NCBI GenBank assembly: GCA_964405975.1
Contig: CAYOPW010000028.1
Span: 1 to 33,558, forward strand
Direction of reading: 5' to 3'
Length of the DNA: 33,558 nt
DNA from: Hyphomicrobium_A sp964405975
GTDB taxonomy: Bacteria > Pseudomonadota > Alphaproteobacteria > Rhizobiales > Hyphomicrobiaceae
Shown here: positions 24,607 through 32,492 of the stretch, one piece after another
Layout: the number at the start of each line of letters is the position of its first letter
Numbering within the stretch: the first letter of the stretch is position 1
Notes under the pieces: generated by a model
What the model was told of the DNA's origin: nothing
What the model saw: the letters and a program-made list of their open reading frames with translations, nothing else
Databases searched by the model: none
Program-made: the position numbers and the translations under genes

Positions 24607-26529
24607 GTGGAAAAAGTTTCAAAGACGTCCCTCCTCGATCTCGTGAAGTCCCCAGAGGATCTGCGAGAGCTTGCCGCGTCGGACCTGCCGCAATTGGCGG
24701 CGGAGCTTCGCCAGGAGACAATTGATGCCGTCTCTGTGACCGGCGGCCACCTAGGGGCCGGCCTTGGCGTGGTGGAGCTCACTGTCGCGCTGCATTGGGT
24801 GTTTGATACGCCACGCGATCGACTGATATGGGATGTCGGCCACCAGACCTATCCCCATAAGATCATCACCGGCCGGCGCGATCGCATCCGTACGTTGCGC
24901 CAGCCAGGCGGCTTGTCAGGATTCACCAAGCGTACCGAGAGCGAATACGATCCGTTTGGTGCGGCACATTCGTCCACGTCGATCTCGGCGGGTCTGGGCA
25001 TGGCCGTGGCGCGTGATCTTGCCGGGAAAGGCAACAATGTCGTGTGCGTGATTGGCGATGGTGCCATGAGCGCAGGGATGGCTTATGAGGCCCTAAACAA
25101 TGCCGGCGCCCGTGATGAGCGTCTGATCGTCGTCCTCAATGACAACGATATGTCGATCGCGCCCCCGACGGGCGCGATGTCGGCCTATCTCGCGCGCATT
25201 ACCTCAAGCGGCACCTATTTTTATTTGCGTGACATCGCTAAGCAGCTCGCAAGGCAGTTGCCCAAGAGCTGGGAGCGTCGCGCTGCCCGCGTCGAGGAGT
25301 ATACGCGCCACCTCTGGCAGGGCGGGGCGTGGTTTGAAGAGCTGGGCTTCTACTACGTCGGCCCGATTGACGGGCACAACCTGGACCAGCTGCTGCCCGT
25401 GCTGAAGAACGTGCGCGACACCAAGCAGGGCCCGATCCTTGTCCATGTCGTCACCAAGAAGGGCAAGGGTTACCCCCCCGCCGAAGCCTCCGACGACAAG
25501 TACCACGGTGTCGCCAAATTCAATGTCGTAACCGGCGCGCAGGTAAAGCCGACGCCTAACGCACCCAGCTACACCAAGGTATTCGGTCAAAGCCTCATTG
25601 CCGAGGCGCGCAAGGACGACAGGATCGTCGCTATAACGGCCGCGATGCCCGATGGTACCGGCGTGGATCTCTTCGCCAAGGAATTCCCCGAGCGCGCATT
25701 CGACGTCGGCATCGCCGAACAACACGCCGTTACGTTCGCGGCCGGCCTTGCCACGGAAGGCTTGAAGCCGTTCGCCGCGATCTACTCCACGTTCCTACAG
25801 CGCGCCTACGATCAAGTCGTGCACGACGTCGCCGTTCAAGGTCTGCCGGTGCGCTTCGCCATTGATCGCGCCGGCTTCGTGGGCGCGGACGGCCCCACGC
25901 ACGCCGGATCCTTCGATATCGCGTTTCTGGGGTGCCTGCCGGGCTTCACAATCATGGCGGCCGCCGATGAAGCGGAACTGAAGCACATGGTGGCAACAGC
26001 CGCCGCCATAGATGATGGGCCGTGTGCGGTACGTTATCCGCGCGGTGAAGGTCAGGGTGTCGAGTTGCCCGAAGAGGGCGTGCCGCTCCCGATCGGCAAG
26101 GGGCGAATCTTGCGTGAAGGGTCAACCGTCGCGCTGATTTCACTCGGTGCGCGGCTCTACGAATGTCTGAAGGCGTCCGATCAGTTGGCCGGCTTCGGTC
26201 TTTCGACGACCGTAGCTGACGCGCGCTTCGCCAAGCCGCTTGATGAGGGTCTTGTCCGGCAGCTTGCTCAGAGCCACGAGATCTTGGTGACGGTGGAGGA
26301 AGGCGCGATCGGCGGCTTTGGCAGTCATGTTCTACAGTTCCTGGCACACACCGGCCTGTTGGACCGCGGCCTGAAGGTGCGCACTATGGTGCTACCCGAC
26401 CTCTTCATCGACCACAACAAGCCTGAGCGCATGTACGAGCAGGCCGGTCTCACAGCGCCGGGCATCGTGGCGACAGTGCTAGGCGCGCTTGGTCGCGAAG
26501 CGATTACCACCGAAGCCACGCGGGCATAA
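24607..26529 (+). CDS. dxs: 1-deoxy-D-xylulose-5-phosphate synthase
   Basis: A 640-residue thiamine diphosphate enzyme that joins pyruvate and glyceraldehyde 3-phosphate, the first step of the MEP isoprenoid pathway. Visible: catalytic-site His in VTGGHLGAGLGVVEL near residue 45, WDVGHQTYPHKI, the TPP-binding GDGAMSAGMAYEALNNAG ... NDN region at about 150-180, FVGADGPTHAGSFD with the conserved substrate His, and a C-terminal transketolase domain with LPDLFIDH. The GTG at 24607 has GGAAAG four bases upstream. Gap, which handles glyceraldehyde 3-phosphate, is 3 kb away, but that is probably coincidence. Confidence 0.97.
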   Translation: MEKVSKTSLLDLVKSPEDLRELAASDLPQLAAELRQETIDAVSVTGGHLGAGLGVVELTVALHWVFDTPRDRLIWDVGHQTYPHKIITGRRDRIRTLRQPGGLSGFTKRTESEYDPFGAAHSSTSISAGLGMAVARDLAGKGNNVVCVIGDGAMSAGMAYEALNNAGARDERLIVVLNDNDMSIAPPTGAMSAYLARITSSGTYFYLRDIAKQLARQLPKSWERRAARVEEYTRHLWQGGAWFEELGFYYVGPIDGHNLDQLLPVLKNVRDTKQGPILVHVVTKKGKGYPPAEASDDKYHGVAKFNVVTGAQVKPTPNAPSYTKVFGQSLIAEARKDDRIVAITAAMPDGTGVDLFAKEFPERAFDVGIAEQHAVTFAAGLATEGLKPFAAIYSTFLQRAYDQVVHDVAVQGLPVRFAIDRAGFVGADGPTHAGSFDIAFLGCLPGFTIMAAADEAELKHMVATAAAIDDGPCAVRYPRGEGQGVELPEEGVPLPIGKGRILREGSTVALISLGARLYECLKASDQLAGFGLSTTVADARFAKPLDEGLVRQLAQSHEILVTVEEGAIGGFGSHVLQFLAHTGLLDRGLKVRTMVLPDLFIDHNKPERMYEQAGLTAPGIVATVLGALGREAITTEATRA

Positions 26530-26541
26530 GAACGGGAGCGC

Positions 26542-26970
26542 CTACTCCACCGTAATTGTAATCGATTCCGATTCCACGGCTGGATCGTGCGGGACGTGGT
26601 TCTGGTCGCCGAGGATGAGCTGCAATGTATGCTCTCCCGGGGCAAGCTCCAGTTGCGTCTCGGTCTGGCCTTTGCCGAAGTGCTTGTGCTTGTCGTCGGC
26701 GGGGATGGGGGCGTCGAAATCTTCCAGTGCTGTGTCGATTAGTACGTGGTGATGGCCGGTGTTTGGTTTGTCAGTTCCGGCAGGTGCGACCTCCATGCCC
26801 TCGATGCCGAACTTCACGGTAACCGGATTTGTCACCGTAGCGCCGTCGGCAGGCTCAATGAAATAAACCTTGGCGCCGGCAGGCGCCGGCGTCCGTGTCA
26901 TCTCGCTTTCATCCTGGCCACAGGCGGCAAGCGAGAAGGCGATGAGGAAGGCGGCGATGGCGGGCTTCAT
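26542..26970 (-). CDS. DUF4399 lipoprotein
   Basis: About 142 residues from the ATG at 26970, which has GGAG seven bases upstream (an earlier ATG at 26988 is less well placed). The N-terminus is a lipoprotein signal with lipobox LAAC (Cys about 17). The mature part carries KVYFIEPADGATV, VKFGIEGMEVAPAG, GHHHVLID, and HKHFGKGQTETQLELAPGEHTLQLILGD, which match DUF4399, a small beta-sandwich family of unknown function. The His-rich GHHHVLID could bind metal, which is speculative. It is convergent with dxs (12 bases) and divergent from tlyA. Confidence 0.85.
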   Translation of the reverse strand: MKPAIAAFLIAFSLAACGQDESEMTRTPAPAGAKVYFIEPADGATVTNPVTVKFGIEGMEVAPAGTDKPNTGHHHVLIDTALEDFDAPIPADDKHKHFGKGQTETQLELAPGEHTLQLILGDQNHVPHDPAVESESITITVE

Positions 26971-27006
26971 TGCGGGGCTCCGTGGCATGGTTTGCTATGG
27001 GCAACT

Positions 27007-27036
27007 TTGAGCGTTAGCACATAGATAGCGTACACT
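27007..27036 (+). promoter_or_regulatory. Possible tlyA promoter, near-leaderless
   Basis: TTGAGC (27007-27012) and TACACT (27031-27036) are 18 bases apart. The tlyA ATG is at 27044 and has no Shine-Dalgarno, so a transcript from here would begin almost at the start codon. Both boxes match only four of six consensus positions. Confidence 0.25.
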
Positions 27037-27043
27037 CGCTTCC

Positions 27044-27781
27044 ATGCGAAGACGTTTGGATCTTGTTCTTGTCGAACGCGGGCTGGCGCCGAGCCGCTCG
27101 CGAGCACAAGAATTGATCAAACAGGGAAGAGTTTCCATAGATCAAAAGGTCTGTACTAAGCCCAGTGCCGAAGTCACAGCCGGCCAGTCGCTGATCTTGG
27201 GGCATGGCACGCCGTCTTATGTGTCGCGCGGGGCCATAAAGCTGGCGGCCGCATTGGAGGCCTTTGGATTTGATCCCAAGGGCCGCGTTGCGCTGGATGT
27301 TGGCGCCTCCACCGGCGGCTTTACGGAGGTACTTCTGCGCCGGGGGGCAGAAACGGTTTATGCAGTCGACGTCGGCCATGATCAATTGCATGCCAGCCTC
27401 AAGAGTGATCCGCGCGTCATATCGCTCGAAGGGTGTGATGCGCGCACCCTTACGCGCAAGCTGATCCCTACGGCCATCACGGCCATCGTTGCCGATGTGA
27501 GCTTCATCTCGCTGACGAAGGCGCTTGGACCTGCCCTGGCACTCGCCGCTCCTGATGCTTGGCTCGTTACGCTCATCAAGCCGCAGTTCGAGGTGGGACC
27601 GGAACGGGTCGGCAAGGGCGGCATCGTTCGCGACGCCGCCGCAAGGCAGGCCGCCGTGGACGCCGTGATGACTTGGTTGCCTTCGCAGCCCGGTTGGCGC
27701 GTCGCAGGCATCATCGCCTCCCCGATCAAAGGCGGGTCGGGCAATGAAGAGTTCCTGCTTGGGGCGCTCCATCATGAGTGA
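27044..27781 (+). CDS. tlyA: TlyA family rRNA 2'-O-methyltransferase
   Basis: A 245-residue protein. An N-terminal S4 RNA-binding domain covers residues 1-62 (RLDLVLVERGLAPSRSRAQELIKQGRVSI), followed by an FtsJ-type Rossmann methyltransferase with SAM motif LDVGASTGGFTEVLLRRGA. The catalytic K-D-K-E set is plausible in SRGAIKLAAAL, VADVSFISL, IKPQFEVG. TlyA methylates ribose in 16S and 23S rRNA; proteins of this group are often mislabelled 'hemolysin'. It overlaps the next methyltransferase by eight bases, so the two are coupled. Confidence 0.95.
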   Translation: MRRRLDLVLVERGLAPSRSRAQELIKQGRVSIDQKVCTKPSAEVTAGQSLILGHGTPSYVSRGAIKLAAALEAFGFDPKGRVALDVGASTGGFTEVLLRRGAETVYAVDVGHDQLHASLKSDPRVISLEGCDARTLTRKLIPTAITAIVADVSFISLTKALGPALALAAPDAWLVTLIKPQFEVGPERVGKGGIVRDAAARQAAVDAVMTWLPSQPGWRVAGIIASPIKGGSGNEEFLLGALHHE

Positions 27782-29009
27782 GCGCTGCGATCTCGATATC
27801 GTTCGATTGGGCGCCCAAGGCGACGGCATTGCGGCCACAGCCTCTGGGCCTGTCTTCGTGCCTTACGCACTGCCCGGTGAAAAAGTTCGCGTGGACGTGT
27901 CCGGCCAACGAGGCGGTTTGCTCGACGTGCTAAGTCCCAGTGCTGAGCGCACTAAACCCGTCTGTCAGCATTTTACCCGTTGCGGGGGGTGCGCACTCCA
28001 ACATATGGAACCGAACGCGTATTTGGCGTGGAAGCGCCAGCTTATCGTCGATGCTTTCGCCGCACGTGGTATCGAAGCGGCTGTAGCACAGGTCATAGGC
28101 ACAAGGCTGGGCACGCGCCGGCGCGCGACGCTTGCCGCACGCCGCACGGGAAGAGGGGCCGTCCTCGGTTTTCATGAGGCGCGCGGCAACGAAATTGCCG
28201 ATCTCCAAGAATGCCCGGTCACAACCCCGGAGATTGTGAAGGCGTTGCCTGGCTTGAGAACACTCATTGAGCCGCTGTTGACGCGCCGGGGCGAGGCTCG
28301 CCTTGTGGTGACGCTTGCTACCAATGGGATTGATCTTTCCATCGAAGGCGAGCGCGGTGACCTCTCCGTTGATGTGCGGGAGCGTCTTGCGCGCCAGGCA
28401 GCTGCCTTGAAACTTGCGCGTGTCAGCATTGGCACAGATACGCTTTATCAGGCGGCCCAGCCTGTTGTTCGCTTTGGAGCAGGCGTTGTTGTGCCGCCGC
28501 CCGGCGCCTTCCTGCAGGCTGACTCCGGCGCCGAAGCCGAAATGATGCGGCTTGTCATATCGGCCATGCCGAAAGCAAAACGCATCGCTGATCTTTTTTG
28601 TGGACTGGGCACGTTCACTTTTCCATTGGCGGCGTCAACGCAGGTTCTGGCGGTTGATGGCGATCGCCAAGCCATCGATGCGCTCAACGCGGCCACGAAG
28701 CGCAGCCAAGGCCTCAAACCCATCGAGGCGATGGTGCGCGATCTTTTTCGCGAGCCTTTGTCGGTGAAGGAGCTGGAGCCGTTCAGCGCCGTGGTGTTTG
28801 ATCCCCCACGCGCTGGTTCAGCCGCACAGGCTGCCATGCTTGCCAAATCGAAGGTTGCGGTAATTGCGGCGGTCTCATGTAATCCTGCAACGCTTGCACG
28901 CGATGCGCGCACGCTGATCGACGGCGGCTACAAGCTGGATGCCGTCACGCCAATCGACCAGTTTCTCTTTTCAGCTCACATTGAGTCCGTCGCGATCTTT
29001 CGCCGCTAG
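27774..29009 (+). CDS. TrmA/RlmD-family RNA m5U methyltransferase (class I SAM)
   Basis: About 411 residues. An OB/TRAM-like N-terminus (CDLDIVRLGAQGDGIA), then the [4Fe-4S] cysteine pattern at about residues 64, 70, 73 (CQHFTRCGGCALQH) and 147 (ECPV), then a Rossmann methyltransferase with ADLFCGLGTFTFPLA and FDPPRAG, and the catalytic CNPATLARD near 370. These features place it among the 23S rRNA or tRNA uracil-5 methylases (RumA/RlmD group). The exact target uridine is not certain. The ATG at 27774 lies inside tlyA, eight bases before its stop ends. Its own stop overlaps that of the sirtuin gene on the other strand. Confidence 0.92.
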   Translation: MSERCDLDIVRLGAQGDGIAATASGPVFVPYALPGEKVRVDVSGQRGGLLDVLSPSAERTKPVCQHFTRCGGCALQHMEPNAYLAWKRQLIVDAFAARGIEAAVAQVIGTRLGTRRRATLAARRTGRGAVLGFHEARGNEIADLQECPVTTPEIVKALPGLRTLIEPLLTRRGEARLVVTLATNGIDLSIEGERGDLSVDVRERLARQAAALKLARVSIGTDTLYQAAQPVVRFGAGVVVPPPGAFLQADSGAEAEMMRLVISAMPKAKRIADLFCGLGTFTFPLAASTQVLAVDGDRQAIDALNAATKRSQGLKPIEAMVRDLFREPLSVKELEPFSAVVFDPPRAGSAAQAAMLAKSKVAVIAAVSCNPATLARDARTLIDGGYKLDAVTPIDQFLFSAHIESVAIFRR

Positions 29010-29710
29010 CCTGCGAGCAATCGATCCACATATGCCGGAACGATCTCAGTTGCCGGGCCGTGGATGGCTTCGGCAAACAGGCTGGCGCCTTCCGATGGTT
29101 CCAGGTTGAGCTCCACTGTGTGGGCACCGGTGATGCGAGCCTCGGCTACAAACCCGGCCGCCGGATACACATTCCCACTGGTGCCAATGGAGATGAACAG
29201 GTCCGCCTTGCTTAAATGCGCAGCGATGCGTTCCATGTGATAGGGCATCTCGCCGAACCACACGACGTCCGGGCGCATCCCGCCGGATTGAGCGCAAGCC
29301 GGACATAGCGTTTCTCCCACAATGTCCGCCTCCCAAGGATGGCGTGCACCGCAGCTTGCACATAGCGCCCTTAGCAACTCGCCATGCATGTGGATCAGGT
29401 GCTGGGAACCGGCCGCCTCGTGAAGCGCGTCAATGTTCTGCGTGACAACGACCACTTCGCCAGAGTGTTCGCTCTCAAGGCGTGCCAACGCCACGTGCGC
29501 CGCATTTGGGGCTACGTGTGCATGCCCGCGGCGGCGTTGATTGTAGAAATCGAGCACGAGTCCTGGATCGCGGGCAAAGCCCTCGGGCGTGGCGACGTCG
29601 CGGTAGTCGTACTTCGACCAGATGCCGCCCTTGTCGCGAAACGTCGACAGTCCGGATTCGGCAGAAAGGCCGGCACCGGTGAGGATAACGATATGTTGAT
29701 ACCTGTTCAT
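29006..29710 (-). CDS. cobB: Sirtuin, NAD-dependent protein deacylase
   Basis: A 234-residue class III sirtuin. It removes acyl groups from lysine at the cost of NAD. Visible: ILTGAGLSAESGLSTFR (residues 9-25), QNIDALHEAAG (91-101), catalytic His109 in HMHGE, zinc cysteines 117/120 and 136/139, and GMRPDVVWFGE. Tyr56 and Arg59 in DFYNQRRRG form the YxxR signature of desuccinylating sirtuins (SIRT5/CobB type), so it may prefer negatively charged acyl groups. It has no extra N-terminal extension. It overlaps the RNA methyltransferase stop by four bases and follows gap by 18 bases on the same strand. Confidence 0.95.
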   Translation of the reverse strand: MNRYQHIVILTGAGLSAESGLSTFRDKGGIWSKYDYRDVATPEGFARDPGLVLDFYNQRRRGHAHVAPNAAHVALARLESEHSGEVVVVTQNIDALHEAAGSQHLIHMHGELLRALCASCGARHPWEADIVGETLCPACAQSGGMRPDVVWFGEMPYHMERIAAHLSKADLFISIGTSGNVYPAAGFVAEARITGAHTVELNLEPSEGASLFAEAIHGPATEIVPAYVDRLLAG

Positions 29711-29728
29711 GGGCCAAGCGCGGCGGCG

Positions 29729-30739
29729 CTAAAGCAGCTTGCCCATTGCAACTGCGGTGTCGAGCATCCTGTTTGAGAAGCCCCATTCGTTATCGTACCA
29801 AGATAGTACGCGCCCAAGCCGCCCGTCGACGATCTGCGTCTGCGTTGAATCAAAGTTCGACGAAAAGGGAGAATGGTTGAAGTCGATGGAAACCAGTTCT
29901 TCTGTCACGTAGTCGAGCACGCCTCGCATCTGCTGCTGCGCGGCATGCTCCATCGCCTGGTTGATTTCATCGACCGTAGTCTCGCGGCCCGGAATGAAAT
30001 TCAGGTCGACAACAGAAACGTTCGGCGTCGGCACGCGTATTGCGGTGCCGTCGAGCTTCCCTTTGAGTTCGGGCAGCACCAGGCCGACGGCCGAAGCCGC
30101 CCCCGTCGATGTTGGTATCATGGACAGTCCCGCCGCCCGCGCACGGCGCATGTCCTTATGCGCTTGATCGAGTATGCGCTGGTCGTTGGTGTAGGCGTGG
30201 ATCGTCGTCATGAAACCCGACTGGATACCAACGAGGTCGTTCAGCACTTTCGCGACGGGAGCAAGACAATTTGTGGTGCACGAGGCATTCGAAACGACGA
30301 TATCGTCAGCTGTGAGCTTGTCGTGGTTGACGCCGTAGACCACGGTAATGTCGGCGCCCTTTGACGGAGCTGAAACGAGAACGCGCTTGGCGCCAGCATC
30401 AAGGTGCACCGCGGCCTTGTCCTTGGACGTAAAAATTCCCGTGCACTCCAAGACGATGTCAACGCCGAGATCTTTCCAAGGCAGCTTGGTGGGGTCTCGT
30501 TCAGCCAGCACCTTGACGGGCGCGCTGAGACCGACGTCCATCATGTCTCCGTCGACCTTCACGTTGCCGGGAAACCGTCCGTGCACGCTGTCATATTTAA
30601 ACAAGTGAGCATTATCCTTTGCCGGCACCAAATCATTGATGGCGACGAAGTGAATGTCGCTGCGCTGGGCCTCTGCGGCCGCGCGCAGCACGTTTCTGCC
30701 AATGCGGCCGAATCCAGAGATCGCGACTTTCACTGTCAT
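29729..30739 (-). CDS. gap: Glyceraldehyde-3-phosphate dehydrogenase, type I
   Basis: A 336-residue GAPDH. It interconverts glyceraldehyde 3-phosphate and 1,3-bisphosphoglycerate with NAD. Rossmann motif GFGRIGRNVLRA near residue 9, FVAINDLVP with the NAD-selective Asp36, catalytic Cys154 in SNASCTTNCLAP, and the WYDNEWGFSNRM ending. Ribosome binding site GGGAGGAAAAG lies just before the ATG, one of the strongest here. It is upstream of the sirtuin by 18 bases on the same strand, an arrangement that would co-express a glycolytic enzyme and an NAD-dependent deacylase. Neither tkt nor pgk is in view. Confidence 0.97.
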   Translation of the reverse strand: MTVKVAISGFGRIGRNVLRAAAEAQRSDIHFVAINDLVPAKDNAHLFKYDSVHGRFPGNVKVDGDMMDVGLSAPVKVLAERDPTKLPWKDLGVDIVLECTGIFTSKDKAAVHLDAGAKRVLVSAPSKGADITVVYGVNHDKLTADDIVVSNASCTTNCLAPVAKVLNDLVGIQSGFMTTIHAYTNDQRILDQAHKDMRRARAAGLSMIPTSTGAASAVGLVLPELKGKLDGTAIRVPTPNVSVVDLNFIPGRETTVDEINQAMEHAAQQQMRGVLDYVTEELVSIDFNHSPFSSNFDSTQTQIVDGRLGRVLSWYDNEWGFSNRMLDTAVAMGKLL

Positions 30740-30767
30740 CTTTTCCTCCCTGCAGGTTACTTATGCC

Positions 30768-30797
30768 GATATACGTGGAGTCGGGATTAGTCGCCAA
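30768..30797 (-). promoter_or_regulatory. Candidate gap promoter
   Basis: On the minus strand, TTGGCG (30792-30797) and TATATC (30768-30773) are 18 bases apart, each matching four of six consensus positions. The start site would be about 25 bases before the gap start codon. Moderate support only. Confidence 0.35.
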
Positions 30798-30799
30798 AA

Positions 30800-30817
30800 C
30801 GGGGCATTTGTGCCCCG
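30800..30817. promoter_or_regulatory. Palindrome upstream of the gap -35 box
   Basis: CGGGGCA and TGCCCCG flank TTTG, a perfect seven-base inverted repeat. It sits immediately upstream of the predicted gap -35, where activator sites are common. No regulator is assigned, and a chance GC repeat is possible. Confidence 0.35.
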
Positions 30818-30962
30818 GCGGTGCCTGAAATGCAAAGCGGGGCCATTAACTTGACGTCACCAAGCCGTGTCAATGAGGCATACCTCTCACGGTGGAATCT
30901 GACCTAAATCTTCGCACTGTTATGATTTCTTGTGGGGTACGTGTTGTGCACGGTTTCGTTTG

Positions 30963-30990
30963 TTGACGCGTGCGAGCCGGTGCCAATAAG
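30963..30990 (+). promoter_or_regulatory. Candidate promoter of the coiled-coil/zapA genes
   Basis: TTGACG (five of six) and AATAAG (four of six) lie 16 bases apart, about 75 bases before the coiled-coil gene start. A plausible sigma-70 site; spacing is slightly short. Confidence 0.35.
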
Positions 30991-31063
30991 GTCATGTTTT
31001 TTCAGGGGCACCGCGGATCGCCCGAGGTCACTGGGCGAGCGCGGAGAAGTGGGACTTTGGCGG

Positions 31064-31318
31064 ATGGCTCAGCGCAAAGCGAAGAAGGCCAAACGGCCGG
31101 CAAAGCGGCCGTCCCGGACTGCAAAAACGCCTTCTGAGCCCAAGCTCAAGCTTGCGGCACGAGTCACGTCTTTGGAAAAAGAGCGCGATCGCTTAAAGGC
31201 TCAGTTAGATGTAGCGGGTGCGCGCATCGCCAGCCTTGAACAGGGCCGCGATGAGGCCGTCAATCGCATTGATTGGGTTATCGATTCGCTGCATAACGCG
31301 ATTGAAAGCGAAGCCTGA
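31064..31318 (+). CDS. Small coiled-coil protein (DUF4164-like)
   Basis: An 84-residue protein: a Lys/Arg/Ala-rich N-terminus (MAQRKAKKAKRPAKRPSR) followed by a heptad-type helix from about residue 35 (ARVTSLEKERDRLKAQLDVAGARIASLEQ) ending in RIDWVIDSLHNAIE. It lies 42 bases upstream of zapA, the place where DUF4164-type coiled-coil proteins usually stand in Rhizobiales; the helix ending RIDWVIDSL supports that call. It may act with ZapA at the division site, which is inference. The frame extends 44 codons upstream without protein-like composition, so I used the ATG at 31064; the Shine-Dalgarno is weak. Confidence 0.7.
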   Translation: MAQRKAKKAKRPAKRPSRTAKTPSEPKLKLAARVTSLEKERDRLKAQLDVAGARIASLEQGRDEAVNRIDWVIDSLHNAIESEA

Positions 31319-31360
31319 TTCGATTGACGGGGCCGCGCAAGGCTGCGTTGGCAAGGGGCG

Positions 31361-31678
31361 ATGGGCCAAGTCGCAATTAATCTGAACGGTCGTTCCTTCC
31401 GCTTCAATTGCGGAGATGGGGAGGAAGCGCGCCTGCAGGAACTTGCTGCCTACATTAATTCGCGCGTTGAGGATCTAACGCGTGAATTTGGCAATGTGGG
31501 CGAGCAACGTTTGCTGCTTATGGCCGCGCTGTACATTACCGATGAGCTCTGGGACGCCCGCGCGGAGGCCGCGACCAACGGCAAGGCCAGGACGGCGAAG
31601 GATAAGCCGCCTCACAAAGTTGCTCCGAGCGGCGATAGCGATGAGCCTGGAGCGGGATCCGGCAATGCATCAACGTAA
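31361..31678 (+). CDS. zapA: Cell division protein ZapA
   Basis: A 105-residue ZapA, a small dimer/tetramer that bundles FtsZ filaments at mid-cell. The globular head matches the family: VAINLNGRSFRFNCGDGEEARLQELAAYI, then the NSRVEDLTREFG helix and EQRLLLMAALYITDEL coiled-coil part. A polar Gly/Ser/Asp-rich tail follows. AAGGGG lies close to the ATG. The gene is followed by 6S RNA and 5-FCL, the conserved order in many Proteobacteria. Confidence 0.92.
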   Translation: MGQVAINLNGRSFRFNCGDGEEARLQELAAYINSRVEDLTREFGNVGEQRLLLMAALYITDELWDARAEAATNGKARTAKDKPPHKVAPSGDSDEPGAGSGNAST

Positions 31679-31703
31679 ATCTTCACTCGCTTGCGCGTGG
31701 TGT

Positions 31704-31732
31704 TTGGAAAATTCGTACTCTATGGTTACATT
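31704..31732 (+). promoter_or_regulatory. 6S RNA promoter
   Basis: TTGGAA (31704-31709, four of six) and TACATT (31727-31732, four of six) are 17 bases apart. The first base of the closing stem of the RNA, 31739, falls seven bases downstream of the -10, the normal start distance. Confidence 0.6.
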
Positions 31733-31738
31733 TGATTC

Positions 31739-31895
31739 AGCTGCGGGGCCCGTTAGAGGCACATATGTTCCCCGGGGCCTATAAGATCCGCACGGGAGCT
31801 GTCCCTGCCGGAGTCGTGGCTTCGGACACATAGCGCCCACCTACGCTTTTTTGTAGGGACCACGCGGGATCATCGCTTCGACGGCCACCGCGGCT
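31739..31895 (+). ncRNA. ssrS: 6S RNA
   Basis: A 157-base RNA that sequesters sigma-70 RNA polymerase by mimicking an open promoter. Evidence: location between zapA and 5-FCL, the conserved position of 6S RNA; a promoter placed exactly upstream; and a closing stem in which AGCUGCGG (31739-31746) pairs with CCGCGGCU (31888-31895), with one G-U pair, continued by GGCC (31747-31750) with GGCC (31883-31886) across a single bulged A. A small hairpin CCTAC/GTAGG at 840-857 of this kilobase (31840-31844 and 31853-31857) lies on the 3' side. The internal part with GUUCCCCGGGGCC and CCACCUACG resembles alphaproteobacterial 6S RNAs from memory. A U-rich stretch follows the stem, so termination just before the 5-FCL start is possible. 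Confidence 0.85.
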
Positions 31896-31913
31896 ATCTT
31901 CTTTGTTTTTCTC

Positions 31914-32492
31914 ATGACAGTTGATGAAAAATCGGCGGCGAGGACTGAGGCGCACGCCCGGCGTGCTGCCGCTCACGCTAGGCACGGCGCGCTTGCGGGC
32001 GAGCGGGTCGCCCAACATGGTTTGGAGTTCCTTGCAATTGAGCCCAGTGCCATCGTATCGGGCTTTTCTGCCATCCGCGATGAGATCAACCCCGCGCCAT
32101 TGTTGGCGCGACTTGCTGCCAAGGGCCATCGGCTGTGTCTGCCGGTGATGCAGGGCAAAGGCTTACCACTTGTCTTTCGGGCCTGGGCACCTGGCGACGA
32201 GATGGGAACTGCTGCGTGGGGTATCGCGGAGCCCTTGCCCTCGCGCGCGGCGCTCGAACCCGATGTTGTGCTGGTGCCGCTGCTGGCCTTCGACCCGCAA
32301 GGCTACCGTCTCGGTTACGGTGGTGGATTCTACGACCGTTCGATTCAACGCCTGCGTAAGTTGAAGCCCATCGCCGCGGTGGGTATCGCCTATGACGAGC
32401 AAAACATCGACGCGGTGCCCCATCTCGACTATGACCAGCCCCTTGACTGGGTGTTAACTCCTTCGGGTCCGCTGCGCTGCTCTGGAAATTGA
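31914..32492 (+). CDS. 5-formyltetrahydrofolate cyclo-ligase
   Basis: A 192-residue 5-FCL (YgfA/MTHFS). It converts 5-formyl-THF to 5,10-methenyl-THF with ATP. Visible: the N-terminal KSAARTEAHARRAA helix, LCLPVMQGKGLPLVFRAW, and the ATP/substrate loop with VLVPLLAFDPQGYRLGYGGGFYDR near residue 120-145, followed by VGIAYDEQ. No Shine-Dalgarno precedes the ATG at 31914, and 6S RNA ends 18 bases before it, so expression may depend on readthrough of 6S RNA. It directly abuts the next gene. Confidence 0.93.
   Translation: MTVDEKSAARTEAHARRAAAHARHGALAGERVAQHGLEFLAIEPSAIVSGFSAIRDEINPAPLLARLAAKGHRLCLPVMQGKGLPLVFRAWAPGDEMGTAAWGIAEPLPSRAALEPDVVLVPLLAFDPQGYRLGYGGGFYDRSIQRLRKLKPIAAVGIAYDEQNIDAVPHLDYDQPLDWVLTPSGPLRCSGN

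Larger units (their letters stand above)
30740..31063. other. Divergent intergenic region between gap and the zapA unit
   Basis: A 324-base region with no gene. It holds the candidate gap promoter and a seven-pair palindrome near it, the gap ribosome binding site, and a candidate promoter for the coiled-coil/zapA genes. No RNA gene was recognised. Confidence 0.6.
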
